From: CAZVWQ01 sp964631275
GTDB taxonomy: Bacteria > Patescibacteriota > JACMRA01
Length of the DNA: 37,386 bases
Assembly: GCA_964631275.1 (NCBI GenBank)
Contig: CAZVWQ010000013.1
Location: 1 to 37,386 of the forward strand
Direction of reading: 5' to 3'
Both the position numbers and the translations under genes were made by a program. Below the pieces are notes generated by a model that searched no databases, had not been told where the DNA came from, and was given only the letters and a program-made list of their open reading frames with translations. This document shows positions 23,534 through 31,303 of this stretch, piece after piece. Every line of letters starts with the position of its first letter. Within the stretch, counting starts at the first letter, position 1.

Positions 23534-25759
23534 ATGAGCGAAGATTTAACTAGAAAGGATCGTGGTCCTAACCCAAGAGAAATATTACCCCTTCATCAGT
23601 TATCCCTTCATCAGTTGTTTTTTGTTTTTCTTGTGGTTAGCTTTCATGAAGAAAACCTTAATCCATTTGACCCGCAAGTACAATCTCAAATTAATATTTT
23701 ACTTCAAAAAATTTCTAAAGAAAGATTATTGCAAATGTTAAAAGAGGGTCAAAATTTAAAAAAGCTTGCGAATTTTTTAGAAAGATTTGAAACCGTCTTT
23801 GGTACTCCAGACAACGAGATTAAAGCTCAAGAAATAAATGGTAAAATACTTAGGAGAGCTCCAGCAAGACACAAAATAAACTTAGGAAATAATAATGATA
23901 CCACTATGCATATAGTTCAAGCAACCCCTTTTTCAGCAGCTCAGATTGATCCAAACACTGATGATGATCCAAACACTGATGATGATTCAAACACTGATGA
24001 TGATTCTTTTAAGAATAAGAATACTGCCTGTGAAATTCTAAGTTCTATTACTGGCTATAATATAAAACCTTGTAGAGAAAAAAAGGGTCAAAATTTAGAA
24101 ACTTTTGGTAATTTTTTACTAATAGGTTTAGATGGAGGTATTATTCCTGTATTAACAAAAAATAGTGATGAATTAGGTGTCTTTATGTTATATCCAGAAA
24201 CTAATTATATCATTGAAATTAACGGAAAAGAATATCTAGCTAAATTTTCTTGTCTAGCAATCGACCACCACACTAGTAATAGAGCTGTTTTACCTGCAAC
24301 AATGGTAGCTACTGCATTACTACAAGTAGCTATAGAAAATGAGGCGGATGGGGCGGATGAGGCGGATGTAATTGACTTAATATGTGGTAACTTTACAGCA
24401 AATAGACAGCGAAAAATAGCTAAACTTTTGGAAACAAATACGAAGAGTATAGCAAGAACTTTGAGTGGTAGTGATTTTAGAGATGTATTTGTGCTAGGTG
24501 ACCAGCCTGATCCAGATACGCTATTATCCAAGTTTGTCCTTATTTTTGCTAATCTTATCAAAGTAGTTACTAATAGGACTTCAAGAGGAGATTTTGAGGA
24601 ATTAATTAATCGAACCGTAGTGGATGAAAACAATACTAATCGTGATTTACCTTTAGAAAATTCAAATTCATATAGAAAAATCGACATAAGTTTTAAAAAT
24701 GCCAAAAAGGTGTTGCTGGATATGCTATTTAATAAAAACAGTGTTCTGGACTCTTTTGAGGAAAATTTATTAGATCCTGAAAATTTATTAGATCCTGAAA
24801 AGTTCAGTCTCCAGGCAAGACTTAAAAAACTAAAAGATATTTTTTATTTACTTCTTTTGATATCTGGCAGTCAAGACGCCTCTGGAGGAGTGCCTAATCT
24901 AGAGTATATGAAAAGAATATATAATCTAATTCTAGGTAAATACAACAAAAAAAATATTACCGAAGATCAACTCTACCTGGCCCTAAAGATATTAGAATTT
25001 ATTGATAATTTTAATTATATTTGTAGAGACAACTTAAACAGAGTATCTGATAATGAGAGCATGGCAAAAGAAGCTTTAGAAATGTCATTAAAAACTATGT
25101 GGATTGATTTTGTTCTACTTTTAGCTAGCATGTTTGATACAATAAACGAAGATATAAAAAAATCAATTTTATTTGATGTAATGTATATAAATCCATATAG
25201 TGAAAGTGATTTAGCCAAAGTCAAAATAGTTGATCTGAAAAACCCTAAAAATGTCGAATATAATAGAAACTTTGTTAAAGGTTGCTTCGAACCAGGTAAG
25301 GCCAATTTACCACCATTAATTTTATTTGATGGTACTTTAGATAATCCTGACGGGTTTCTTGATAGAGCAAGTGCTGCAGTAACTAGACCTGGCTATAATG
25401 CCTTATGCTTGAGAGGAAAAATAGCAAATAAAAGAGGAATTTATACTCTTGCAGTTAATCCGTATCACGCCGGAGGCAAAGATGACCCTGGAAACAACCT
25501 AGGGCCCTTGTCTAATTTTATCAGTTGTTGCCAAGCAATATGCCTTGGTGAAGATGATGTCCATAATATTTTTGGTATTTCTGGTGGAGAATATACTTTT
25601 ATTACTGGCTGTCGCAACGTTGGCTGCATATTTGACCTAGACATAATGAAAAAATTATTAGAGATTTTTTATAGAGCTGATGGAGATTATGATAGAATTG
25701 ATAAGGTTGAACTTTTTTTAATTTTGGATGAATATAGCTTATCATCAACCGAAATATAA
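23534..25759 (+). CDS. Large unrecognised protein with in-frame tandem duplications
   Basis: I do not recognise a family for this 741-residue protein. No signal peptide or membrane segment is evident, so it is probably cytoplasmic. The N-terminal 110 residues are helical (LHQLSLHQLFFVFLVV). An Asp-rich spacer at about 139-157 consists of DPNTDD units from three 18-bp DNA repeats. A middle domain (about 160-290) contains FLLIGLDGGIIPVL, KFSCLAIDHHTSNRAVLPAT and MVATALLQVAI. The helical region 290-560 follows. The conserved-looking C-terminal domain (about 585-735) has PPLILFDGTLDNPDGFLDRA, NALCLRGKIANKRGIYTLAV, HNIFGISGGEYTFITGC and several Cys. Further small duplications occur at 23589-23618 and 24761-24796. 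The alternation of domains and slippage-prone spacers suggests a fast-evolving, lineage-specific protein. Confidence 0.7.
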   Translation: MSEDLTRKDRGPNPREILPLHQLSLHQLFFVFLVVSFHEENLNPFDPQVQSQINILLQKISKERLLQMLKEGQNLKKLANFLERFETVFGTPDNEIKAQEINGKILRRAPARHKINLGNNNDTTMHIVQATPFSAAQIDPNTDDDPNTDDDSNTDDDSFKNKNTACEILSSITGYNIKPCREKKGQNLETFGNFLLIGLDGGIIPVLTKNSDELGVFMLYPETNYIIEINGKEYLAKFSCLAIDHHTSNRAVLPATMVATALLQVAIENEADGADEADVIDLICGNFTANRQRKIAKLLETNTKSIARTLSGSDFRDVFVLGDQPDPDTLLSKFVLIFANLIKVVTNRTSRGDFEELINRTVVDENNTNRDLPLENSNSYRKIDISFKNAKKVLLDMLFNKNSVLDSFEENLLDPENLLDPEKFSLQARLKKLKDIFYLLLLISGSQDASGGVPNLEYMKRIYNLILGKYNKKNITEDQLYLALKILEFIDNFNYICRDNLNRVSDNESMAKEALEMSLKTMWIDFVLLLASMFDTINEDIKKSILFDVMYINPYSESDLAKVKIVDLKNPKNVEYNRNFVKGCFEPGKANLPPLILFDGTLDNPDGFLDRASAAVTRPGYNALCLRGKIANKRGIYTLAVNPYHAGGKDDPGNNLGPLSNFISCCQAICLGEDDVHNIFGISGGEYTFITGCRNVGCIFDLDIMKKLLEIFYRADGDYDRIDKVELFLILDEYSLSSTEI
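23948..24001 (+). repeat. Three 18-bp tandem repeats inside a gene
   Basis: gatccaaacactgatgat occurs twice exactly and a third time with one change (gattcaaacactgatgat), encoding DPNTDD, DPNTDD, DSNTDD. Confidence 0.9.
24761..24796 (+). repeat. 18-bp perfect tandem duplication inside a gene
   Basis: gaaaatttattagatcct is present twice without spacing, encoding ENLLDP twice and leaving the frame intact. Confidence 0.9.
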
Positions 25760-25778
25760 AATTAACTTTTTTGAAATA

Positions 25779-25868
25779 AACTAAACTGTTAATTAATTAG
25801 TGAGTTTTTTTGAGTCTGTTTTCTTTATTTAATCAAACAAAAAGCTTAATTAAAATCATAATTTATAC
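25779..25868. repeat. Repeat B, copy 3
   Basis: aaactaaactgttaattaat at the left and atcataatttata at the right. Opposite orientation to copies 1 and 2. Confidence 0.75.
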
Positions 25869-25968
25869 CATTTCGTCATAAATCATTTACTATGACATGA
25901 GAGTTTTACTTTAAAAAGCTAAATTTTTCTTTGAATTTTTTGGAATATTTTTATAGCAAATTAGTATT

Positions 25969-26062
25969 ACAAAGCTTCCGCAGACACCACTATATTTTGT
26001 ATTTAAATACTTAACTAAAGCTACATATTAGTAGTAAAATTCAATTCTTGCGGAAGTCTTGT
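25969..26062. repeat. Inverted-repeat element with CTTCCGCA ends
   Basis: acaaagCTTCCGCAga and tcttTGCGGAAG-type ends (CTTCCGCA at 25975-25982, TGCGGAAG at 26049-26056) bracket an AT-rich imperfectly palindromic centre. The ends are GC-rich compared with the region. Only one copy seen. Confidence 0.55.
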
Positions 26063-26079
26063 TTTATTTTGAGTAGACA

Positions 26080-26183
26080 TATAGTGAAGCTGTATTTAAT
26101 TTAGATAACTTAGTTAGCAAAAATCTTATCTAAATGAACTTTTTAAGAAACGAAATGTCTAGGTCAAATATGGACTAGCTATA
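26080..26183. repeat. Repeat F, copy 1
   Basis: Runs from tatagtgaagctgtatttaa to tatggactagctata. It aligns almost end to end with the reverse complement of 30203-30306, with only scattered differences. The two ends of the element are themselves imperfect inverted repeats. Confidence 0.8.
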
Positions 26184-26245
26184 TATCAGACAATAAATTA
26201 AAAATATTTTTTATATCAGACACAATTTTTGTAGGGGTCTCACTT

Positions 26246-27112
26246 TTACCTAGTTAGCAACCCGTTCCAATCCTCAGCAAATTTAGCTAGGCCTTTGGTT
26301 GTCAAGTCGTGAGTGATGTCTAATTCTTTCCAATCTGTGATTTGGTTTAGATTTTTATAATCGATTTTGTTTAGTTCTGGCTTCGTATAATCATAGCTTT
26401 GAGGAATGTTGAAGTTTTGAGACTCCCAACTATCGATAGCCTTGGTTGGTAGAGTTAGAATATCAGCTGGAATACTTAGGCAGGCAGCGATGTGCTGAAA
26501 ATTCCTGATACTGGCAGCCAAGACCTCTACATTTGAATTTATCTCAGTGTACATCTGGTGAATATTACTAACCAGATCGAGTCCGTTCTTTCTAATGTCG
26601 TCTAAACGACCAATAAATGGAGAAATAAAAACTGAATTTGATTGAACGTTTTGTGTAGCTAAATGGACAGCCATAGCTTGTTCTTGAGTAAATACTAAGG
26701 TCATGTTGGCTTTACCTCCGTTTCTAGTATGTATCTCTAAAGCTTCCAAGCCAGCTAGGATGGTCGGAAACTTGATGAAAGCCCCAGGTATCCAACTAGC
26801 CATATCTTCAGCTTGATCTAACAAGTCTTTTGTTGTACTGTCTTTGTCGGCATAAACTTCGATAGAGATTTGACCATCTGGAATGATAGAATGAATCTCC
26901 TGGATTATTCTTTTGTACTCACTCATTAATTCTTGGTTACTAAAAGTTTTACCTTGACTTATAAGTTCTTGAATATCTGGGTTCTTTGCCACCAGACTAG
27001 GATTAGTCGTCTGGCCATCCAAAAAGCCTAGTTTTTTTAGGTAGCTTTCTGTATCTTTAGGGCTGCCACTATCCAAAAAGATTTTGGTTTGGAGTTTCTG
27101 TTTGTCTAGCAT
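26246..27112 (-). CDS. Transaldolase-family protein
   Basis: Transaldolase moves a dihydroxyacetone unit between sugar phosphates in the non-oxidative pentose phosphate pathway. Family features in this 288-residue protein: Asp14 in IFLDSGSP (family FIDTA), QTTNPSLVAKNP, the acidic SIEVYAD strand, the Schiff-base Lys114 in GAFIKFPTILAGLEAL, NMTLVFTQEQA (family NxTxxFS..QA), VFISPFIGRLDD with the phosphate-binding Arg, and VLAASIRNFQH. The length is between the short (about 215, fructose-6-phosphate aldolase-like) and long (about 317) classes. No transketolase or other pentose phosphate gene is nearby. G+C appears a little higher than in the neighbours. It starts at ATG 27112 and is divergent from the serine hydrolase, with 88 bp between. 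Confidence 0.9.
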   Translation of the reverse strand: MLDKQKLQTKIFLDSGSPKDTESYLKKLGFLDGQTTNPSLVAKNPDIQELISQGKTFSNQELMSEYKRIIQEIHSIIPDGQISIEVYADKDSTTKDLLDQAEDMASWIPGAFIKFPTILAGLEALEIHTRNGGKANMTLVFTQEQAMAVHLATQNVQSNSVFISPFIGRLDDIRKNGLDLVSNIHQMYTEINSNVEVLAASIRNFQHIAACLSIPADILTLPTKAIDSWESQNFNIPQSYDYTKPELNKIDYKNLNQITDWKELDITHDLTTKGLAKFAEDWNGLLTR

Positions 27113-27200
27113 ATTTTTTTAGTTTTGGTTGTAATTTGGTTGGCGTTTTTAAAATTTATAATCCAGTAAATTAAAAATAAGTTTTTTGTTTTTTGTAAAT

Positions 27201-28190
27201 ATGTCAATCAATCTAGTCGCAATTGGAAATGCTTTTATGGCCGCAAAGCTTGGTCTAGGTCTCAATTTAGCTATATACCAAAATGCTAAATGGGAAGAGA
27301 TTTCTGTAGGTTACCTGGGTAATAAAAAAATACAAACTAATTCCAAAATATACTACGACATTGCTAGTTTGACTAAAACTTTTGTAGCTACAATTTTTTT
27401 GGAAGCTCAAACACTTGAAATTTTGAGTCTAGATAATTCAGCTAGTCAATATATAAAGTGCTTACAAAACTTTCCACAAATCAAAATTAAAAATCTACTC
27501 AATCACACAAGCTATCTCGAATTAATAAAAAAATATGATAAAAATAAGTTTTATAACCCCAAAGAAATTACACAAATCTTATTTACAAAAGAAAATTTGC
27601 AGATAAACAAACAATCAAATTATCAATATAGCGATCTTAATTATCTTATCTTAGGTAAAATTTTGGAGCAAATCTATCGCACAAACTTGGATCAAATATT
27701 TGAAAATTTTAAAACCAAATACAACTTACAAGAAGTTTTTTATAGGCCTTTAGAAAAAGGTGTCTTAAAATCACAAATTGCTCCTTCAGAAAGTCTAGTA
27801 AAAGTTGGTACGCCTCAAGACGAGAAGGCTCGCTGGCTAGGTGGAATTGCAGGACATGCCGGAATGTTTGCTAGTCTAGAAGGACTCAAGAGCTTTTTGG
27901 AACTTTGGTTAAATAATTCTTTTGGTCTATCTAAGGATCTTTATGATCAAGCTTTAGGCAAGGATTTGCATCTGACAAATTTTAGTCAGAACACTGCTTA
28001 TGGGCTGGTTTTTCGTCGAGGTTATTTGAGCTACTTTGCTAATCACGCTGGCTTTGCTGGGCCTTTTTTTATTTTTGATAAAAGTAAGACTAAGCTCTTA
28101 GCCGGAACTTGTAATTATCATTATCCACACAGGTCAATAGCCAAAAAACAAATATTCGTACGGTGGGTACAAAATATTAACCTAATTTAG
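27201..28190 (+). CDS. Serine hydrolase of the beta-lactamase/DD-peptidase fold
   Basis: A 329-residue member of the serine beta-lactamase-like (class C/DD-peptidase/esterase) superfamily. The nucleophile motif SxxK is at Ser56-Lys59 (DIASLTKTFVATIF). The second motif is the Tyr of YQYSDLNYLILGKILE (about 143-147), and HAG in FANHAGFAG replaces the KTG box, as in many esterase-like members. ARWLGGIAGHAGMFASLEGL is typical of the group. No signal peptide follows the ATG at 27201, so it may act in the cytoplasm. A TTG at 27186 would add five residues, and I prefer the ATG. Substrate unknown; peptidoglycan fragment or ester hydrolysis are the usual roles. True antibiotic resistance is not implied. 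Confidence 0.85.
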   Translation: MSINLVAIGNAFMAAKLGLGLNLAIYQNAKWEEISVGYLGNKKIQTNSKIYYDIASLTKTFVATIFLEAQTLEILSLDNSASQYIKCLQNFPQIKIKNLLNHTSYLELIKKYDKNKFYNPKEITQILFTKENLQINKQSNYQYSDLNYLILGKILEQIYRTNLDQIFENFKTKYNLQEVFYRPLEKGVLKSQIAPSESLVKVGTPQDEKARWLGGIAGHAGMFASLEGLKSFLELWLNNSFGLSKDLYDQALGKDLHLTNFSQNTAYGLVFRRGYLSYFANHAGFAGPFFIFDKSKTKLLAGTCNYHYPHRSIAKKQIFVRWVQNINLI

Positions 28191-28533
28191 CAATTTATTG
28201 CATATCTAAGCTACCTTAAAAACTTACTACTACATCAAAAACTTTCTACTTCTTATACCCAATCTGTTTATTATTCCTAAATTTAGCTCTTCATAAACAA
28301 ACAAATCTTTTTATGTAAACTAAATTCTTAATAGGCAATTACTGTAACGATTAGACCAAAGGGTGTAAGTTCGATTTACTGAGAATACGTTTTAGATTAA
28401 TCATGCCTCAAAATCTTCGGGAGTATTTGAACTTTTTTTCTTAAATAGAGCAAAAGTAGAGGTTTTTAGTAAACTTATTTTTTTTGATTAAACAAACAAA
28501 AAGTAATCTATTTCTTTAAGTTTTGAGATAAGG
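28191..28533. other. Repeat-bearing intergenic region (343 bp)
   Basis: Between the convergent hydrolase and proA genes. It contains complete A copy 7 (28254-28367) directly followed by a C-like element whose ends are 28394-28412 and 28516-28540. No gene is seen. Confidence 0.5.
28254..28367. repeat. Repeat A, copy 7 (complete)
   Basis: TATACCC start and GGGTGTA end, with ctaaatttagctcttcataa and taaattcttaataggcaatt inside. Its 114 bp is nearly the same length as the 3646-3760 and 17463-17580 copies. Confidence 0.8.
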
Positions 28534-28540
28534 CTAATTC
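28394..28540. repeat. C-like element with inverted ends
   Basis: attaatcatgcctcaaaat at the left and aagttttgagataaggctaa at the right are imperfect inverted repeats of the family C terminal type around an unrelated AT-rich centre. The right end overlaps the last codons of proA. Confidence 0.4.
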
Positions 28541-29787
28541 CTAATTTGTCCTTGGCTGTCTACTAGCCATTTGTAACTAGTTAATTCTTGTAAACCCATA
28601 GGCCCTCTAGCGTGGAGTTTTTGGGTACTAATTCCGATTTCGCAGCCGAGTCCGAATTGCCCTCCGTCTGTGAAAGCTGTAGAAGTATTTACATAGACGC
28701 TAGCAGCGTCAATTATTTTTTGAAAATCTTTAGCCAAATCACTGTTTTCAGTGATGATAGCTTCGCTATGTCCGGAGCTAAATTTTTGAATTTCTTTGGT
28801 TGCTTGATCATATCCTAAGACTGTCTTAATTGACATTTGATAACCCAAGAACTCAGTGCCAAATGATTCTTCTGTTGCTTTTTTTAGTAATTCTGCTGGG
28901 TATTTGTTCTCTAAAGAATTATAACTATCAGAATCTGCCCAAATTATAATTTTGTCTTCAATTAATTTTTCGACTGCTTGGTCTAATTGGTTTAGATTAT
29001 CTGCATCAATGATTAGAGTATCCAAGGCATTACAAGCAAAGGGCCTACTGGTCTTGGCGTTATAAATAATTTGTTTGGCGTATTCTATCTTTCCACTAGC
29101 TTCCCAATAGGTATGGCAGACTCCAGCTCCAGTCTCGATCACAGGGATTTCGCAATTCTGACGAGTGAAGTTGATTAGATTCTGACTGCCTCGAGGGATA
29201 ACTACGTCAACTAAGCCGTGAGCTGTGAATAAGTCTTTTATAAATTCTCTTTCAGGTGGCATGAGGTAGATTATGTCCGGATTGGTCTGACTTTTTTGGA
29301 GCGTTTCTTGAATTATCTCAAAGAATACTTTGTGGGAATTATAAGCGTCACTTCCACCTTTGAGTACGCAACCGTTGCCGGATTTGAAACACAAACTAAA
29401 AATATCTGGAGTAACATTTGGTCTGGCCTCGTAGATAACGCCGAGAACTCCGAGTGGCACCGTTACTTTTTGTAGATGCAGGTCGTTGGGTAGATTTTTT
29501 TCTAGCAAAATTCTGTTTAGAGGACTTGGGAGTTTGGCTACGTCACGGATACTAGTGGCAATTGCTTGGACTTTTTTTTCATTTAGTTGCAGTCTAGGAT
29601 ATTTGGGATCATTAGGGTCTGCTTTGTCTGTGTCTAGCTTGTTTGAGGATAGGATGGAATTAATATTGTTATCAATTTTGTCAGCTAAGTTATTTAGGAC
29701 TTCGTTGATTTTTGTTTCGCTTAATTTAATCAAATTTCTAGCCGCTTGCTTGGTTTTTTGGAGGTTCTCACTGACGCTTGTGGACAT
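28534..29787 (-). CDS. proA: Gamma-glutamyl phosphate reductase
   Basis: ProA reduces gamma-glutamyl phosphate to glutamate-5-semialdehyde with NADPH in proline synthesis. The 417 residues are a normal length. Aldehyde-dehydrogenase-type features: VTVPLGVLGVIYEARPNVTP, the FKSGNGCVLKGGSDAYNSH nucleotide-binding segment, VVIPRGSQNLI, ETGAGVCHTYWEA, and the catalytic Cys in RPFACNALDTLIID. The end has the family HSEAIITE and the AFTDGGQFGLGCEIGISTQK, RGPMGL segment. Glutamate 5-kinase (proB) and proC are absent from the window, so the intermediate must come from elsewhere or the enzyme has another use. A perfect palindrome sits 6 bp before the ATG at 29787. The gene is less AT-rich than most here, as is the transaldolase gene. 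Confidence 0.95.
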   Translation of the reverse strand: MSTSVSENLQKTKQAARNLIKLSETKINEVLNNLADKIDNNINSILSSNKLDTDKADPNDPKYPRLQLNEKKVQAIATSIRDVAKLPSPLNRILLEKNLPNDLHLQKVTVPLGVLGVIYEARPNVTPDIFSLCFKSGNGCVLKGGSDAYNSHKVFFEIIQETLQKSQTNPDIIYLMPPEREFIKDLFTAHGLVDVVIPRGSQNLINFTRQNCEIPVIETGAGVCHTYWEASGKIEYAKQIIYNAKTSRPFACNALDTLIIDADNLNQLDQAVEKLIEDKIIIWADSDSYNSLENKYPAELLKKATEESFGTEFLGYQMSIKTVLGYDQATKEIQKFSSGHSEAIITENSDLAKDFQKIIDAASVYVNTSTAFTDGGQFGLGCEIGISTQKLHARGPMGLQELTSYKWLVDSQGQIRN

Positions 29788-29793
29788 GATTTA

Positions 29794-29808
29794 GTTAATC
29801 GGATTAAC
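29794..29808 (-). promoter_or_regulatory. Palindrome at the proA ribosome-binding site
   Basis: GTTAATC-G-GATTAAC, a perfect 7-bp inverted repeat with one central base, begins 6 bp upstream of the proA start codon. It could be an operator, or a hairpin covering the ribosome-binding region. Confidence 0.45.
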
Positions 29809-29852
29809 TGTTTTTTGTAAAGGAGTATTTTAACCACAGAGTAAAAAGAGTT

Positions 29853-29872
29853 TTGCACAGAGTTGCACAGAG
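29853..29872. repeat. Tandem TTGCACAGAG repeat
   Basis: Two exact 10-bp copies, with a third related accacagag just upstream at 29833-29841. They lie between the divergent proA and smr genes, so they may be in a promoter region. Confidence 0.75.
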
Positions 29873-29929
29873 TCCAGATTTTTACTTAATAATTGATACT
29901 TATTTTTGCAAACTTTATAAACTAATTAC

Positions 29930-30211
29930 ATGAAAAACATCCCTACCCTAGACTTACATGATTACCACTTTGGGAATTATACGATCTTTGAGACGGAACT
30001 AAATAATGTGCTGGATAAATTCTTAGCTCCGCATCTCAATAAGCCTAACTTTCAGGTCAAGATAATTGTCGGTAGAGGGCTGAACTCAACAAGATTCATA
30101 AACAAAAAAAACCCCTTGCGGTACTACACGGAGCAATATCTGGATCAACTAAAATTAGAATATAGTTATAGCCAAGGTTGTCTGCTTATTAGTAATTTCT
30201 GTTATAGCTAG
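29930..30211 (+). CDS. Smr-domain protein
   Basis: A stand-alone Smr (small MutS-related) domain of 93 residues. The first motif is LDLHDYHFG (LDLHG in most), with the His near residue 10, and the second is VKIIVGRGLNS (family HGKG or GxG) at about 43-53, followed by the usual RYYTEQYLDQL helix. Smr domains cut or bind branched or structured nucleic acid; some act as RNA endonucleases in ribosome rescue. The last two codons and the TAG stop lie inside the terminus of repeat F2 (TATAGCTAG), so the natural C-terminus, normally a Gly-rich strand with GxGxxxV, may have been replaced by the insertion. A truncated second copy of this gene lies at 31371-31517. Confidence 0.8.
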   Translation: MKNIPTLDLHDYHFGNYTIFETELNNVLDKFLAPHLNKPNFQVKIIVGRGLNSTRFINKKNPLRYYTEQYLDQLKLEYSYSQGCLLISNFCYS

Positions 30212-30306
30212 TCTATATTTAACCTAGACATTTTGTTTCTTAAAAAGTTCATTTAAATAAGATTTTTACTAACTAAGTTATCTAAATTAAATACAATTTC
30301 GCTATA
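30203..30306. repeat. Repeat F, copy 2 (inverted relative to copy 1)
   Basis: tatagctagtctatatttaa to aatttcgctata. Nearly the full reverse complement of 26080-26183. The left end overlaps the smr stop codon and the right end lies 8 bp before the M23 peptidase stop. Confidence 0.8.
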
Positions 30307-30313
30307 CTAGTTT

Positions 30314-31303
30314 CTAATCGGTTATAAGAAGGCCAAAGTTTTCTCTAAAAAAATCTATATTATACCTAGTATTGGTGTTTCTATAAGTTAGAATACAATC
30401 ATAAGCTCTTTTTGCTAAATATAGTTCCAACCATTTTTGATAATTTTGTTGTAAAAGTCCTAAAAGGTCAAAAGTATCTAAGCAGCTTGGACTCGCACAA
30501 GTAACTTGATCTGATGCTTGCTTTGCTAACTCTAACAAAATTAAAGGGTTAACAGTCGCATTATTTATTTTGAACTCAAAGTGCAAATGAGCACTTGAAG
30601 AATTGCCAGTATTACCTACTACTCCAATCTTATCACCAGATTTAACAACCCCGCCAAGACTTACTGTAATTTCGCTTAAATGAGCATACAAAGTCTCATA
30701 AACTCCGTTAGATATTACAATAAAGTTACCATACCCATAGTTGCAAAATCTATCACCGTCCACACAAGAATTATAAACTTTAGTTACGTTCCCTGAGATA
30801 GTTGCAATAACATCATAATTGGTAATAGCATAATTGGTAATAGGTATATAATCAACTCCTAAGTGCATTGTATAACCTCTAGGACCAAAGATACTCGTTA
30901 TTATCGAAGCTAAAAGTGGGTCAGTCACCTCTAGATTCTGTAGTTTCAAAGAAAGTAAAGTTTCGTATTTATTAATTTCTGCTTTTATCTTGTTTAATTC
31001 AAAATCTAAGATAGTTCCAGTATTCGGATCAAAGTTATTCATATATTCCTGACATTTAGCCAAAAACAAGCGAAGGTTTGCTTGTAAGTTATTAGGAAGC
31101 TCGTTAACTTTAGTCTCAAAAGAAGAAATATCAAATACTTGAAAAAGATTTTGCAAAATTAATGCAGAATCGTAAAAACCTTCAGTTGCACCTACTTTTA
31201 TATTTAAAAATTTCAAGTTTAAGCCTAAGCCTAAGGAAAAATAAATTAAATAGCGTAAAAAATCTCTTCTAGTAAATTTTTGTTTAATAAATAAATTGTC
31301 CAT
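30314..31303 (-). CDS. Tat-signal M23 metallopeptidase
   Basis: An extracytoplasmic LytM-type peptidase of 329 residues. The N-terminus has a twin-arginine signal: KQKFTRRDFLRYLIYF, with Arg12-Arg13 and a hydrophobic core to about 39 ending near VGA. A helical region (about 45-150) precedes the catalytic domain. The zinc-binding set is present: His and Asp in MHLGVDYIP, YAHLSEI, and HLHFEFKIN, together with GNFIVISNG and VGNTGNSSSAHLH. Such enzymes cut peptidoglycan cross-bridges. Two Cys pairs (NSCVDGDRFCN, VTCASPSCLD) may form disulfides in the exported protein. No tat genes are in the window. The adjacent minus-strand gene also has a Tat-type signal. Confidence 0.88.
   Translation of the reverse strand: MDNLFIKQKFTRRDFLRYLIYFSLGLGLNLKFLNIKVGATEGFYDSALILQNLFQVFDISSFETKVNELPNNLQANLRLFLAKCQEYMNNFDPNTGTILDFELNKIKAEINKYETLLSLKLQNLEVTDPLLASIITSIFGPRGYTMHLGVDYIPITNYAITNYDVIATISGNVTKVYNSCVDGDRFCNYGYGNFIVISNGVYETLYAHLSEITVSLGGVVKSGDKIGVVGNTGNSSSAHLHFEFKINNATVNPLILLELAKQASDQVTCASPSCLDTFDLLGLLQQNYQKWLELYLAKRAYDCILTYRNTNTRYNIDFFRENFGLLITD

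Larger units (their letters stand above)
25760..26245. other. Repeat-packed intergenic region (486 bp)
   Basis: Between convergent genes, with no gene. It carries B copy 3 (25779-25868), an inverted-repeat element with CTTCCGCA ends (25969-26062), F copy 1 (26080-26183), and a short direct repeat tatatcagaca (near 26182 and 26212). Confidence 0.55.

Noticed and set aside
23948..24001. DPNTDD repeats considered as calcium-binding (thrombospondin type 3-like) units
   Set aside because: The units lack the full DxDxDG pattern and arise from a recent 18-bp duplication; the protein has no export signal.
24205..24705. Open frame of 166 codons on the minus strand
   Set aside because: It lies wholly within the 741-residue gene on the plus strand, has Ser/Leu-rich shadow composition and no family features.
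23534..25759. Possible PP2C-type phosphatase because of LIGLDGG and LPATMVATALL
   Set aside because: The ordered metal-binding Asp motifs of PP2C are not found in the expected positions, so no function is assigned.
27186..27200. TTG start for the serine hydrolase (similar TTG starts at 1933, 12937 and 35324)
   Set aside because: In each case an ATG a few codons downstream gives a natural N-terminus and the extra residues add nothing recognisable.
27201..28190. Antibiotic resistance beta-lactamase
   Set aside because: No signal peptide, HAG in place of KTG, and an esterase/DD-peptidase-like pattern; only the fold superfamily is supported.
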